DNA of 24,208 nucleotides. Origin: CAYZXL01 sp964482435. GTDB taxonomy: Bacteria > Auribacterota > JABMQX01. Below the pieces are notes generated by a model. The model was given only the letters and a program-made list of their open reading frames with translations. It ran no database searches and was not told where the DNA came from. The stretch spans positions 1-24,208 of the forward strand of contig CAYZXL010000070.1 of assembly GCA_964482435.1 (NCBI GenBank). Direction: 5' to 3'. The position numbers were made by a program, and so were the translations under genes. Below, one piece after another: positions 8,033 to 16,779 of the stretch; the stretch's first letter is position 1; each line of letters opens with the position of its first letter.

Positions 8033-8333
8033 AACGTCCCTGGCGCGGCCCGAAGCGACCCAATCCAGGGCGGCCCCGTCGGAGCGACGGCTCCGCAGTC
8101 GTAGGCGCTCAGTTGCGCGCGGGCAGGGGCGTCTCGCCCGTGGAAGATCATGGGCAGGATGCCCATGCCACCTCAGAACAGGCAACCTGGTCCTATGCGT
8201 ATGCACCGCGTCTCGGCCCGACGCCAGTGGGTTGGCCCCAGCCGATTTTTGGCGTTGCTTCACGACACCGAAGTAGTTTACCCTCTCTCGTGGCAGTCAT
8301 TTTGCCTCACCCCAGCACGAGAAAGGCTTCACG
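8033..8333. other. Intergenic region with strings of small hairpins
   Basis: No gene seen. Directly after the stop lie CCCTGG/CCAGGG (8038-8043, 8065-8070) and CGTCG-GAG-CGACG (8077-8089), then the paired hairpins at 8127-8167. None is followed by a T-run, so they look like dispersed repeat elements rather than a clean terminator. The last ~20 nt contain GAAAGG, a modest ribosome site for the GTG at 8334. Confidence 0.55.
8127..8167. repeat. Tandem pair of GC-rich hairpins (REP-like)
   Basis: GGGCG-TCT-CGCCC (8127-8139) followed ten bases later by CATGGGC-AGGAT-GCCCATG (8149-8167), the latter a perfect 7-bp stem. Two short palindromes in tandem is the typical form of REP/BIME-like elements. 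Only one copy lies in the window, so family status is inferred. Confidence 0.45.
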
Positions 8334-9731
8334 GTGCCATACGAGCTTTCTGTTTGTCTCAGGTATCTCAGACCGAGGCGAAGCCGCGCCTACATATCCA
8401 TTAACACTCTCATCTCCATCGTCGGTCTCGCCGTCGGCGTAATGACTCTCATCGTCGTCATCGCCGTCATGAGCGGCTTCGCAGGGAACCTTCGGGAACG
8501 CTCCATCGGCCTCAGTTCCCATATCGAGATCACAGGAAGCGGGCGGCTCATTTCCGACTGGCGAGAGGTCGAAAAGAACATCCGCTCTGTGCCCCACGTG
8601 GCCGCGGTCAGCCCCTTTGTCTGGGGTGACCTAACCCTCAAGATGGACAACGTTTCCTACGTTATATTCTTTCGCGGCGTTGACCCGCAGACAATCGAGG
8701 AGGTCTCAAAGCTCCCCAAATACCTTGTCTATTTCACTTGCCCGAAATGCAAGACCTCCTATACCAGGGAGGAGTATCGCCGAAACGTCAAAGATGGCAT
8801 CTTCAAATGCGCCAAGCCCGGTTGCACCTTCGTCGGCGAGGACGACCACCTCCTGAAGAGCGACCTTCGACTCGAGGAAGTGGAGCCAATCACCGAGTCC
8901 GGCGAGAAAATGCTCGTCATGCCGCTCGTCCTCGGGAAGGCTTTCTGCGAATACTTCGACCTCAAGCTCGGCGATACTCTCCGTCTGGCCTCAGCCCGGA
9001 TCAGCGCTCTCGGAGATAGACGCCCGTTCTGGGGGCGGGTCTCCGGCATTTTCCGGTCGGGTTTGGCCGAGGAGGACATGAAGCTCGGCTACACCTCTCT
9101 CAAATGCGGGCAGATTCTTCAGCAGATGTCGGAAGACGACGTCATCCATGGCTTTTCCGTAAGGCTCGATGACATCGAGGAATCCGATGCCGTCAAAAAG
9201 CTCCTTTCCCGAAAACTCGGCCTGTCCTACATAGTCAAAACCTGGATGGACCTGAGAATTTCGCTTTTCCGGGCAATCCAGCAGGAAAGGGTCATCATGT
9301 TTATTATTGTGGCCCTTATTGTCGCTGTAGCCGCCCTCAACATCATATCCAGCCTGAGCATGACTGTAATGCACAAGCGCAAGGAAATCGGCATCCTTCG
9401 CTCCATGGGCGCCCGGAAAGCCTCCATCACGGCGATTTTTGCCCTGGGGGGCATCATCATCGGCATCGTGGGCATTGTCCTGGGCCTTATCGGCGGACTG
9501 CTTCTGTCATATAACATTGACCCCGTTGCGGATTTGGTCAGCAAGGTAACCGGCACAACAAAGCTATTCAGCGGAGACATTTTCTATCTCGATAGGATAC
9601 CCGTGGACCTCTCCGGGAGAGACGTGGGGCTTATTTGCATCGTAGCTTTAGTTCTTGCGATTCTCGCCAGCGTTTACCCGGCCTGGAAAGCCGCCACCCT
9701 CGACCCGGTGGAAGTCCTTCGGTACGAATAG
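8334..9731 (+). CDS. lolC: LolC/LolE-type lipoprotein-release ABC permease with inserted zinc ribbon
   Basis: Inner-membrane permease of the LolCDE/MacB-like family that extracts outer-membrane lipoproteins. The GTG start gives MPYELSVCLRYLR, the standard LolC/E beginning. Topology is the expected four helices: about 22-46, 320-343, 365-393 and 430-450, with one large periplasmic domain between the first two. The cytoplasmic coupling motif HKRKEIGILRSMGA is at 347-360, and the protein ends with the usual WKAATLDPVEVLRYE. The oddity is at residues 136-164: CPKC, twenty-odd residues, then C159 and C164, a rubredoxin/zinc-ribbon-like knuckle inside the periplasmic domain that ordinary LolC/E lack. 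LolD follows 96 nt later. A single permease (homodimer) rather than a C/E pair is implied by what is visible. The family call is firm; LolC versus LolE cannot be separated. Confidence 0.87.
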   Translation: MPYELSVCLRYLRPRRSRAYISINTLISIVGLAVGVMTLIVVIAVMSGFAGNLRERSIGLSSHIEITGSGRLISDWREVEKNIRSVPHVAAVSPFVWGDLTLKMDNVSYVIFFRGVDPQTIEEVSKLPKYLVYFTCPKCKTSYTREEYRRNVKDGIFKCAKPGCTFVGEDDHLLKSDLRLEEVEPITESGEKMLVMPLVLGKAFCEYFDLKLGDTLRLASARISALGDRRPFWGRVSGIFRSGLAEEDMKLGYTSLKCGQILQQMSEDDVIHGFSVRLDDIEESDAVKKLLSRKLGLSYIVKTWMDLRISLFRAIQQERVIMFIIVALIVAVAALNIISSLSMTVMHKRKEIGILRSMGARKASITAIFALGGIIIGIVGIVLGLIGGLLLSYNIDPVADLVSKVTGTTKLFSGDIFYLDRIPVDLSGRDVGLICIVALVLAILASVYPAWKAATLDPVEVLRYE

Positions 9732-9827
9732 GATAGCTCATTGTTGCGTGGGCAACGTGCCCCTTTCGCCAGCGGATTCTCCAACCCGCTGCGGGCGCGA
9801 CGTCGCGAGCGCAGGCTAAGGATGCTA

Positions 9828-10514
9828 ATGGCAGAAATCCTCGTTGCGAGACAAATCGTTAAATCCTTTCCTGTGGGGAAGGAAAAGCTCGTCGTCCTGA
9901 AGGGTGCCGACCTCGCCGTTCAGGAGGGCGAAATGCTCGCGATTGTTGGGGTTTCCGGAGTCGGCAAATCCACATTTTTGCACATCCTCGGCGCTCTCGA
10001 CCGGCCGGACGAAGGCTCGGTGGAGGTCAACGGCACTGATATAACTCGCCTGCGAGACCATCGTCGAGCCAGGTTCAGAAACTCGTTCATCGGCTTTGTC
10101 TTTCAGTTTTATCACCTTCTGGCGGACTTCAGTTTGCTCGAGAACGTTGTCTTCCCGGCGAGGATTGGGAGGAAACTTTCCGGCAGAAAGAAGAGTCTAA
10201 TATATGCGAAGGCCGTCGAGCTCCTTAACACGGTGGGCCTTGGAGAGAGGTTGAAGCATAAGCCCGGGCAGCTCTCCGGCGGAGAACAACAGAGGGCTGC
10301 CATAGCCAGGGCGCTGCTCAACGAGCCGAAAATTCTTCTCGCGGATGAGCCGACCGGGAATTTGGATAGCCAGTCGGGGGAGTCGGTTCTTCAGCTCATT
10401 CGACACCTTAACAGAAGCAACCGTCAAACGGCTGTCATAGCGACCCATGACGAAAAGGTCGCGCACGTGTGTGACCGGGTCGTGCGAATGGCCGATGGTG
10501 TCATCCTTGAGTGA
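9828..10514 (+). CDS. lolD: LolD-type lipoprotein-release ABC ATPase
   Basis: Cytoplasmic ATPase powering the preceding LolC-type permease. It has 228 residues, normal for LolD. Walker A GVSGVGKST (41-49), Q-loop region VFQFYHLLADFS (91-102, typical of the LolD/MacB/FtsE branch), signature LSGGE (149-153), Walker B ILLADEPTGNLD (169-180) and an H-loop ATHDE near the C-terminus are all present. The frame is open upstream to 9741 but that extension is Arg-rich and not conserved-looking. ATG 9828 has AAGG 6 nt upstream; ATG 9822, two codons earlier, is the alternative. The 96-nt gap after lolC contains two small hairpins (GTTGC-GTGG-GCAAC; AGCGG/CCGCT). Specific to lipoprotein release by context; the family also includes efflux and cell-division ATPases. 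Confidence 0.87.
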   Translation: MAEILVARQIVKSFPVGKEKLVVLKGADLAVQEGEMLAIVGVSGVGKSTFLHILGALDRPDEGSVEVNGTDITRLRDHRRARFRNSFIGFVFQFYHLLADFSLLENVVFPARIGRKLSGRKKSLIYAKAVELLNTVGLGERLKHKPGQLSGGEQQRAAIARALLNEPKILLADEPTGNLDSQSGESVLQLIRHLNRSNRQTAVIATHDEKVAHVCDRVVRMADGVILE

Positions 10515-10684
10515 GCATCGCGCGGCCTGGCACGGGTCTTGCACTTCCCCCCCCGGGAACCTTGCCTATGGCCTCCTTGTTAAACGTATGCGGGCAACCG
10601 CGGCGAAGTTCCCAGTTGACTTCCGCGTGATTTTAGTCGAGAATTTCTTTCTGAGAGTCAAATCGTTTATGTCGGAGAGGAAAG

Positions 10685-11194
10685 ATGCTTTGCGAAATAT
10701 GCAAGGAACAGATAGCCACCATCCATTACACGGAAGTTCTCCCCAATAGCGAGCCGAAAAAAATGGCTCTCTGCGAGGCCTGCGCAAAGCAGAAGAACCT
10801 CCCGCTGGCGGCCCATTTCTCCGTCGCCGATATCCTCAAAGGGTTAACCCAGGCAGTTCAGGCCGAAGACGAAGACGGCAAAACCAAATGTTCCCGCTGT
10901 GGCTTGACGTTTGCTCAGTTCCGCAAAAGCGGCAGGTTCGGCTGCGCGAGTTGCTACGACGCCTTCAAGCCCAGGATTCAGGACATCATCGAGGAAATTC
11001 ACAGAGATAAGCAGCACGTCGGCAAAGTCCCTAAGTGCATCGCCGAGCAGTCCGGCACTGCCGCAGAGCTCACTCAGCTTCACCAGGACCTGAGAAAGGC
11101 GATTGACAGCGAGGAATTTGAGCGCGCGGCGGTTTTGAGAGACCGCATCCAGACGGTAAAAGAGAAGATTAAAAGCCCCAAAGAGGAAGAATGA
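10685..11194 (+). CDS. mcsA: McsA-like zinc/UVR-motif activator of protein-arginine kinase
   Basis: A 169-residue partner of the McsB arginine kinase. Four CxxC pairs (C3/C6, C30/C33, C69/C72, C87/C90) build two zinc-binding units, and residues 127-162 form the UvrB/UvrC coiled-coil motif (LRKAIDSEEFERAAVLRDRI), which also occurs in the middle domain of ClpC. In Bacillus, McsA activates McsB. Start ATG with GGAGAGGAAAG directly upstream. Its stop overlaps the mcsB start by ATGA, giving translational coupling. No CtsR repressor gene is next to it, unlike in Firmicutes. The domain order and neighbours make the call secure. Confidence 0.9.
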   Translation: MLCEICKEQIATIHYTEVLPNSEPKKMALCEACAKQKNLPLAAHFSVADILKGLTQAVQAEDEDGKTKCSRCGLTFAQFRKSGRFGCASCYDAFKPRIQDIIEEIHRDKQHVGKVPKCIAEQSGTAAELTQLHQDLRKAIDSEEFERAAVLRDRIQTVKEKIKSPKEEE

Positions 11195-12249
11195 ATTTCG
11201 AGGACTTTGTTACCGGCAAGCGAGGCTGGCTCGGGGCAAACGGCCCGGAGTCTGAGATTGTCTTCAGCAGCAGGGTGAGGGTTGCGAGAAATCTCGCCGA
11301 CCACCTCTTCCCGAGCAAAGCATCCGCCGCCGAGAAAAGAGAAGTGATGGAAGAGATCCTCTCCGCCGTCAGGAGCATCCCTCATTTCCGGGGATGCAAC
11401 GTCCTGAAGACCGAGGACCTTTCCGATATAGACAAGCAGCTCCTTATGGAGCGCTACTTGATAAGCCGTGAACTGGCCGGGAAGAAATCCGGGAGCGCGG
11501 TAGTCATTGATTCCAAAGAAGTTGTCACCGTCATGATTAACGAAGAAGACCACATCAGGATGCAGGCGCTCATGTCGGGAATGCGTCTGACAAAATGCTG
11601 GGACATCATCAACGAGATTGATGACGAACTGGAATGCCAGCTCGGCTTTGCATTCTCCCCGCAGATTGGCTACCTGACCGCCTGCCCCACCAACGTTGGG
11701 ACTGGCATACGGGTTTCGGCGATGCTCCATCTTCCCGGCTTGATCCTGAGCAAGCAGATTGACCAGGTTTTGCAGGCGGTCGCAAAGCTCCGCTTAGCAG
11801 TGCGGGGTCTTTACGGCGAGGGAACCGGCGCCTTCGGAAACCTGTTCCAGGTTTCCAACCAGGAGACCCTCGGCAAAAGCGAGGTCGAAATCATCGCAAC
11901 CCTTGAGAAGGTCGTTCAGCAGGTCGTCGAAACTGAGAAGAACGGCCGAAGGGCTCTTCTGAAAACTGATGCCGACGTTCTCCACGATAAAGTTGGCAGG
12001 GCGTATGGGATATTGAGCAACGCTCACGTCATTACCTCCAGGGAAGCCATTGACCTTCTGTCCACCCTGAGAATGGGCGTTGACCTCGGAATCATCGGGG
12101 AGCTTGACCGCAAAGACATAAACGAGCTTTTTGTCCTGACGCAACCGGCTCATCTCCAGAAAATCAATGGAAAGGAGCTGGATGCGGTTTCCAGGGACGT
12201 TGAGAGGGGGAACTTGCTCCGCAGCAGGCTTGGCAAGGCCAAGCAGTAA
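11191..12249 (+). CDS. mcsB: Protein-arginine kinase McsB
   Basis: Cytoplasmic phosphagen-kinase-fold enzyme that phosphorylates arginine side chains of proteins, tagging them for ClpCP. It has 352 residues, the usual length. Conserved elements: SSRVRVARNL (26-35), NEEDHIR (117-123, the catalytic and nucleotide region), catalytic Cys165 within CPTNVGTG (165-172), and RDVERG (335-340), matching the RDxxRA allosteric phospho-arginine site except that the last Ala is Gly. The short C-terminal half lacks the guanidino-substrate specificity loop of creatine kinases, as expected for McsB. The start overlaps the mcsA stop (ATGA). The clpC gene follows after 104 nt, completing the tagging-degradation module. 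Confidence 0.94.
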   Translation: MNFEDFVTGKRGWLGANGPESEIVFSSRVRVARNLADHLFPSKASAAEKREVMEEILSAVRSIPHFRGCNVLKTEDLSDIDKQLLMERYLISRELAGKKSGSAVVIDSKEVVTVMINEEDHIRMQALMSGMRLTKCWDIINEIDDELECQLGFAFSPQIGYLTACPTNVGTGIRVSAMLHLPGLILSKQIDQVLQAVAKLRLAVRGLYGEGTGAFGNLFQVSNQETLGKSEVEIIATLEKVVQQVVETEKNGRRALLKTDADVLHDKVGRAYGILSNAHVITSREAIDLLSTLRMGVDLGIIGELDRKDINELFVLTQPAHLQKINGKELDAVSRDVERGNLLRSRLGKAKQ

Positions 12250-12353
12250 GGGCTAACGTCTGTTGCACCCGGCTCGTTTCGCGCCGGCATCGCCTTCTCG
12301 TACACATTATCTCGTGGTTCGTCAGAGGCCCCAGGAGGTTCAAGAGGCACACA

Positions 12354-14783
12354 ATGTGGGATAAATTCACTAACCGAGCCAAGCAAGTCAAGAGGCTCGC
12401 TGAGAAAGAAGCTCAGAGGCTTAATCACAACTATGTCGGAACGGAGCATATTTTGCTCGGTCTTATCAAGCTGGGCCAGGGCGTCGCAGTGGACGTCCTG
12501 AAGAGGCTGGGACTCGACTTCGACATCGTCCGGGGCGAGGTCGAGAAAATGGTCGGCTCCGGACCGCCCAACAAGAGCGCCGCTAAGCCAGCCAATACTC
12601 CACGGGCAGACAAAGTCTATGAAAATGCCTGGGAGGAAGCTCAGCGCCTCAAGCATAACTACGTCGGCACCGAACACATCCTCCTCGGATTGCTCAAGGA
12701 GGAGGACGGCATCGCTGCAAAAGTCTTGCAGAACTTAGACGTGGACCTGGAAAAGGCCCGGAACGAGGTCCTGGAAATCCTGTCGGGATTTGCCCCGCCA
12801 CCAGGGCAAGCTCGACCGGCGGATGGCAAGCCCGGTACCACAAAGTTTCCCGCCCTGAGAGCCTTTGGCAGAGACCTGACGGAGCTCGCCGCTGAAGGGA
12901 AGCTCGACCCCGTCATCGGGAGAAAGGACGAGATTGAGAGGGTCGTTCAGATTCTCTGTCGGCGAAGAAAGAACAACCCCGCCCTCCTCGGCGATGCCGG
13001 TATCGGAAAGACAGCTATTGTCGAAGGACTCGCCCAGCGAATCGTCGCGGGGGACGTCCCCGAGCTCCTGGCGAACAAGAGGCTCATCGCCCTTGACCTC
13101 GCTCTCATGGTCGCCGGGACAAAGTACCGCGGTCAGTTTGAAGAGAGAATTAAAGCGGTCATGGACGAAATCCGCCGTTCGCAGGACGTGGTGCTGTTCA
13201 TAGACGAGCTGCACACAATCGTCGGCGCCGGAGCGGCAGAGGGCGCGATAGACGCGTCCAACATCCTCAAGCCTGTGCTCGCGCGCGGCGAGCTTCAGTG
13301 CATCGGCGCCACCACCGTTGACGAATATCGAAAGTACATCGAGAAAGACGCCGCTCTGGAGAGGCGCTTTCAGACCATCATGGTCAACGAGCCGAGCGTA
13401 GAGGAAACCATTGAAATCCTCAAGGGCCTCCGCGAGAGATACGAAGCCCATCACAACGTTCGCATCACCGACCACGCCCTCATCTCGGCGGCGAATCTTT
13501 CGGCGCGATACGTCTCCGGCAGGAATTTGCCGGACAAGGCCATTGACCTGATTGACGAGGCAGGCGCCCGAGCTCACATCTCCGTCATGACTCGCCCGGC
13601 GGACTTGAAAAAACTCGAGGAACAAATTGAGGCTGCCCGGCGGGAGAAACAGTCCGCCATCGCCAACCAAGAATACGAGAGAGCCGCGCGCCTCCGGGAC
13701 AAGGAAAAAGAGCTGAAAGCCGCCTATGATTCTTCCCTCAAAGACTGGAGGGAGAACCGCCAGGAGCAGAGGATCGAGGTCGGCGATGAGGACATCGCCT
13801 ACCTCGTTTCCAAGTGGACCGGAGTGCCCTTGTCCAAGCTGGAAGAGAAAGAGACCGACAAGCTCCTCCGAATGGAGGAAGAGCTCCACAAGCGAATCGT
13901 CGGCCAGGATGAGGCCGTCAAGGCAGTTTCAAAAGCGCTGCGGCGGTCGAGAGCCGATATGAAGGACCCTCGCCGTCCTATTGGGTCCTTCATTTTCCTC
14001 GGCCCGACGGGTGTCGGCAAAACGCTTTTGGGGAAAGCCGTCGCCGAATTCATGTTCGGCGACGAAGACGCCATCATCCAGCTCGACATGTCCGAATACA
14101 TGGAGAAGTTCTCGTCTTCGCGGCTCGTCGGCTCGCCCCCGGGCTATGTCGGCTACGAGGAGGGTGGGCAGCTCACCGAGCAAGTCCGCAGGCGTCCTTA
14201 TTCGGTTGTCCTTTTCGATGAGATCGAGAAGGCTCATCCCGACGTCATGCACATCCTCCTCCAGGTTCTTGAGGAGGGAAAGCTCACCGACAACTTTGGG
14301 CGCGTGATAGATTTCCGAAACACCATCGTGGTGATGACCTCCAACGTCGGGGCGGAAGTCGTCAGAAAGGAATCTTCTCTTGGGTTTGCGGCGCCCTCCG
14401 CGCAAGCCGATTATGAAAAAATGAAAGACAAAATCCTCGGCGAAGTGAAGAGGCTTTTCCGGCCGGAATTTCTGAACAGGGTTGACGACATGATCGTCTT
14501 CCGTGCCCTGACCAGAGAAGACCTCCTCAGCATCATTGACATAGAGGTTCGGAAGGTTCAGGACCGCCTGGATAAGCAGGGCGTCAAGCTGGTCCTGACC
14601 GACCAGGCGAAGCAGTTTCTTATCAACGAGGGATTTGACGAGAGGTTCGGCGCGAGACCTCTCCGGCGTGCCATTGAAAGGCACCTCGAGGACCCCCTCG
14701 CCGAGCAGATTCTCCGGGAGGAAATGCCCAAGGGCAAGATTCTCACCGTGGACGAGAAGGATAGCAAGCTGATATTCCGTTAG
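12354..14783 (+). CDS. clpC: ClpC-type AAA+ unfoldase (ATP-dependent Clp protease ATP-binding subunit)
   Basis: Hexameric unfoldase that feeds substrates to ClpP. It has 809 residues, standard for ClpC. The N-terminal domain has two Clp repeats, each with YVGTEHILLG (about 27-36 and 103-112); the Glu of both (E31, E107) corresponds to the phospho-arginine receptor glutamates known in Bacillus ClpC. AAA-1 Walker A is GDAGIGKT near 212, with LFIDELHTI as Walker B. The middle domain (about 420-480) carries a UVR-like stretch (NQEYERAARLRDKEKEL). AAA-2 Walker A is GPTGVGKT near 550, followed by EYMEKFSSSRLVGSPPGYVGYEEGG. The C-terminal D2-small domain is complete. The AGAGG ribosome site is 6 nt before ATG. 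Position after mcsA-mcsB indicates degradation of arginine-phosphorylated proteins. The clpP gene is not in the window. Confidence 0.96.
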   Translation: MWDKFTNRAKQVKRLAEKEAQRLNHNYVGTEHILLGLIKLGQGVAVDVLKRLGLDFDIVRGEVEKMVGSGPPNKSAAKPANTPRADKVYENAWEEAQRLKHNYVGTEHILLGLLKEEDGIAAKVLQNLDVDLEKARNEVLEILSGFAPPPGQARPADGKPGTTKFPALRAFGRDLTELAAEGKLDPVIGRKDEIERVVQILCRRRKNNPALLGDAGIGKTAIVEGLAQRIVAGDVPELLANKRLIALDLALMVAGTKYRGQFEERIKAVMDEIRRSQDVVLFIDELHTIVGAGAAEGAIDASNILKPVLARGELQCIGATTVDEYRKYIEKDAALERRFQTIMVNEPSVEETIEILKGLRERYEAHHNVRITDHALISAANLSARYVSGRNLPDKAIDLIDEAGARAHISVMTRPADLKKLEEQIEAARREKQSAIANQEYERAARLRDKEKELKAAYDSSLKDWRENRQEQRIEVGDEDIAYLVSKWTGVPLSKLEEKETDKLLRMEEELHKRIVGQDEAVKAVSKALRRSRADMKDPRRPIGSFIFLGPTGVGKTLLGKAVAEFMFGDEDAIIQLDMSEYMEKFSSSRLVGSPPGYVGYEEGGQLTEQVRRRPYSVVLFDEIEKAHPDVMHILLQVLEEGKLTDNFGRVIDFRNTIVVMTSNVGAEVVRKESSLGFAAPSAQADYEKMKDKILGEVKRLFRPEFLNRVDDMIVFRALTREDLLSIIDIEVRKVQDRLDKQGVKLVLTDQAKQFLINEGFDERFGARPLRRAIERHLEDPLAEQILREEMPKGKILTVDEKDSKLIFR

Positions 14784-15183
14784 CCGATGGTCCACGAGGG
14801 TTATGTCCGAGCGGGGGAGTCGAGAGATGCGGAGCCATTCGCGGCCTTTGAGCCTCTCTTCGCCGGGGAGAAGAGAAATCAGCGTTCAGTTCCCTTTCGT
14901 CTTAGCGCTCCGATTCATATATCCAATTACGTGTTTTTGCCTGACAGGATGAACAGGATAGACAGGATTCTGTGAATCCCGTTTGTCCGGTCTTCGGTTC
15001 TGTGAGTTTCGGTCATGGCACGGCAGTCTCCGGGCGGGACAGCGGGTCGCCCGCGGCTTCCTGCCTTGCCTTTCAAATCCGGTCGATCCTGTAAATCCTG
15101 TCGAGAATATCCTCGCGGTTGGCGCCCTGAAGGCGGGGACACGTCGTCGTGTTTCTGAATTCGTGCACTTGGTTCTATCAGCC
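14784..15183. other. Intergenic gap, mostly dispersed repeat copy A
   Basis: No gene seen. A hairpin TCTCTTC-N8-GAAGAGA (14855-14876) lies about 70 nt after the clpC stop and could weaken read-through, but no T-run follows. From 14944 to 15165 the sequence is a composite repeat also found at 20268-20473. The mlaE start has no clear ribosome site in the remaining bases. Confidence 0.6.
14944..15165. repeat. Composite dispersed repeat, copy A (~220 bp)
   Basis: Opens with ACAGGAT at 14944, 14953 and 14962 (9-bp period), then a gaatcc...gagtttcggtcatggca segment, a variable GC-rich centre, caaatcc, ATCCTGT twice 9 bp apart, gagaatatcctcgc and finally tttctgaattcgtg. The same landmarks occur in the same order at 20268-20473. 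The ends carry the 9-mer in opposite orientations, so the element is a long imperfect inverted repeat. Confidence 0.7.
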
Positions 15184-15957
15184 ATGGCAAACGTGATAGC
15201 TCGCGTCGGGTCAAGAGTCAGTGCCTTTCTCATGGACCTCGCCGAGACGACGAGGCTTTTCTTCACCACCGTGGGCCTCGCCCTCACCTCGCCCCCTAAG
15301 TGGCGATACATTTCCTCGCAGATGTTCAGCATGGGCGTTCTTTCGCTGCCGGTCGTCCTGGTCACGGGGGTCTTCATGGGAATGGTCGTCGCCGCCCAGA
15401 GCTATTACCTTCTTCATAAGATTTCCATGGAATCTGCCATCGGCCCCCTTGTGTCCCTCTCCATGACTAACGAGCTGGGACCTGTGATCACCGGCATCAT
15501 CATCGCCGGAAGAGTCGGCGCCTCCATGGCCGCAGAGCTTGGTACGATGAAAGTCACCGAGCAGATTGACGCCCTCCGCGCCATGGCCACCAGCCCCACT
15601 CGTTATCTCGTAGTGCCGCGGTTCATTTCCGGCCTTTTCATGGTCCCGGTGCTGACCGCCTTTTCGACTTTCATCGGTATCGTCGGGGGCTACCTTGTCG
15701 CGGTCGTGCTTAAAGGTGTCAACGCCGCTTTCTTCATAAAGGAGATGGACTTTTACACCGACCCGGCGGACGTCAGAACCGGACTCATAAAATCGGTAGT
15801 TTTCGGAGCCATCATCGTAATTGTAGCGTGTCGCCGTGGCTTTGCTGCGGAAGGGGGCGCCGAGGGCGTTGGGAGAGCCGCCACTCAGACGGTGGTCATC
15901 TCATGCATCGCGCTGCTGATTGTTGACTTTTTCTTAGACATGCTCTTGCTTTACTGA
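15184..15957 (+). CDS. mlaE: MlaE-family phospholipid ABC transporter permease
   Basis: Inner-membrane permease of the Mla (maintenance of lipid asymmetry) system, 257 residues, about the usual length. The hallmark ELGPVITGIIIAGRVGASMA and following GTMKVTEQIDALRAM are present, with several hydrophobic helices before and after and a C-terminal membrane segment (TQTVVISCIALLIVDFFLDMLLLY region). The frame is open upstream into the repeat element to 14983, but conservation starts at the ATG at 15184. A GTG at 15163 is possible, and neither has a strong ribosome site. mlaF follows after 45 nt and mlaD after that. Function by family: moving phospholipids between inner and outer membranes; direction is debated in the field. 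Confidence 0.9.
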   Translation: MANVIARVGSRVSAFLMDLAETTRLFFTTVGLALTSPPKWRYISSQMFSMGVLSLPVVLVTGVFMGMVVAAQSYYLLHKISMESAIGPLVSLSMTNELGPVITGIIIAGRVGASMAAELGTMKVTEQIDALRAMATSPTRYLVVPRFISGLFMVPVLTAFSTFIGIVGGYLVAVVLKGVNAAFFIKEMDFYTDPADVRTGLIKSVVFGAIIVIVACRRGFAAEGGAEGVGRAATQTVVISCIALLIVDFFLDMLLLY

Positions 15958-16002
15958 AAACCCTGTTTTTCGGAACTTCGTTGGACCTGAAAGGCGAACG
16001 CT

Positions 16003-16779
16003 GTGATTCAGGTAGAGAACCTGACCAGAAGCTTCGACGAGAACCTCGTCCTCGATAGCCTTTGCCTCAACGTGGAGGAGGGGGAAACCGTCGTCGTCAT
16101 CGGCAGGAGCGGCTGCGGGAAGAGCGTTTTGCTCAAGCACATTATTGGCCTCCTCAAACCGGATTCCGGCCGCATCATCGTCAAAGGCCAGGACATAACG
16201 TCGCTCGGGGAAAGAGAGCTCAACCGCGTCCGCAGGCTTTTCGGCGTGGTCTTCCAGGGTTCGGCGTTGTTCGACTCTCTCACCGTTGCCGAAAATGTCG
16301 CTTTTGGCCTGACCGAGCACACCCGAATGAGCCGAGCAGAAATCGAGGCCAAAGTCGCCCGGTGCCTCGAGATGGTCGGAATGAACGGCGTCCAGAACAA
16401 GATGCCTTCCGAGCTGAGCGGCGGAATGAAAAAAAGGGTCGCACTCGCAAGAGCCATCGCCTTCGACCCTTCCATCATCCTTTACGATGAGCCGACCACC
16501 GGCCTCGACCCAATTATGGCCGACGTCATCAACGACCTGATTGTCTCCCTCAGCGGCAAGCTCGCCGTCACGTCTGTCGCCGTCACACACGATATGAGCA
16601 GCGCCTACAAAATCGCGCACCGAATTGCCATGCTCTACGAAGGCAAAATCATCGAGACCGGGACCCCCGAGCAAATCCGAAACTCTCGCAATCCCATCGT
16701 TCAGCAGTTTATCCAGGGCAAAGCGGAAGGACCCATAACCCGTCCCTCCCAGCCCGGACATTGGAGGGAATCACCATGA
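16003..16779 (+). CDS. mlaF: MlaF-family phospholipid ABC transporter ATPase
   Basis: Cytoplasmic ATPase of the Mla complex, 258 residues. Walker A GRSGCGKS (34-41), VVFQGSALFDSLTVAENVAF (the Mla-type Q-loop region), signature LSGGMKKRVALARA, Walker B IILYDEPTTGLDP and H-loop VTHDMSSA are all canonical for MlaF rather than for sugar or lipoprotein ATPases. The start is GTG at 16003 with AAAGG about 9 nt upstream. The stop TGA overlaps the mlaD start by ATGA (16776-16779), so the two are translationally coupled. No STAS-domain MlaB gene is visible, which is common outside Proteobacteria. Confidence 0.93.
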   Translation: MIQVENLTRSFDENLVLDSLCLNVEEGETVVVIGRSGCGKSVLLKHIIGLLKPDSGRIIVKGQDITSLGERELNRVRRLFGVVFQGSALFDSLTVAENVAFGLTEHTRMSRAEIEAKVARCLEMVGMNGVQNKMPSELSGGMKKRVALARAIAFDPSIILYDEPTTGLDPIMADVINDLIVSLSGKLAVTSVAVTHDMSSAYKIAHRIAMLYEGKIIETGTPEQIRNSRNPIVQQFIQGKAEGPITRPSQPGHWRESP

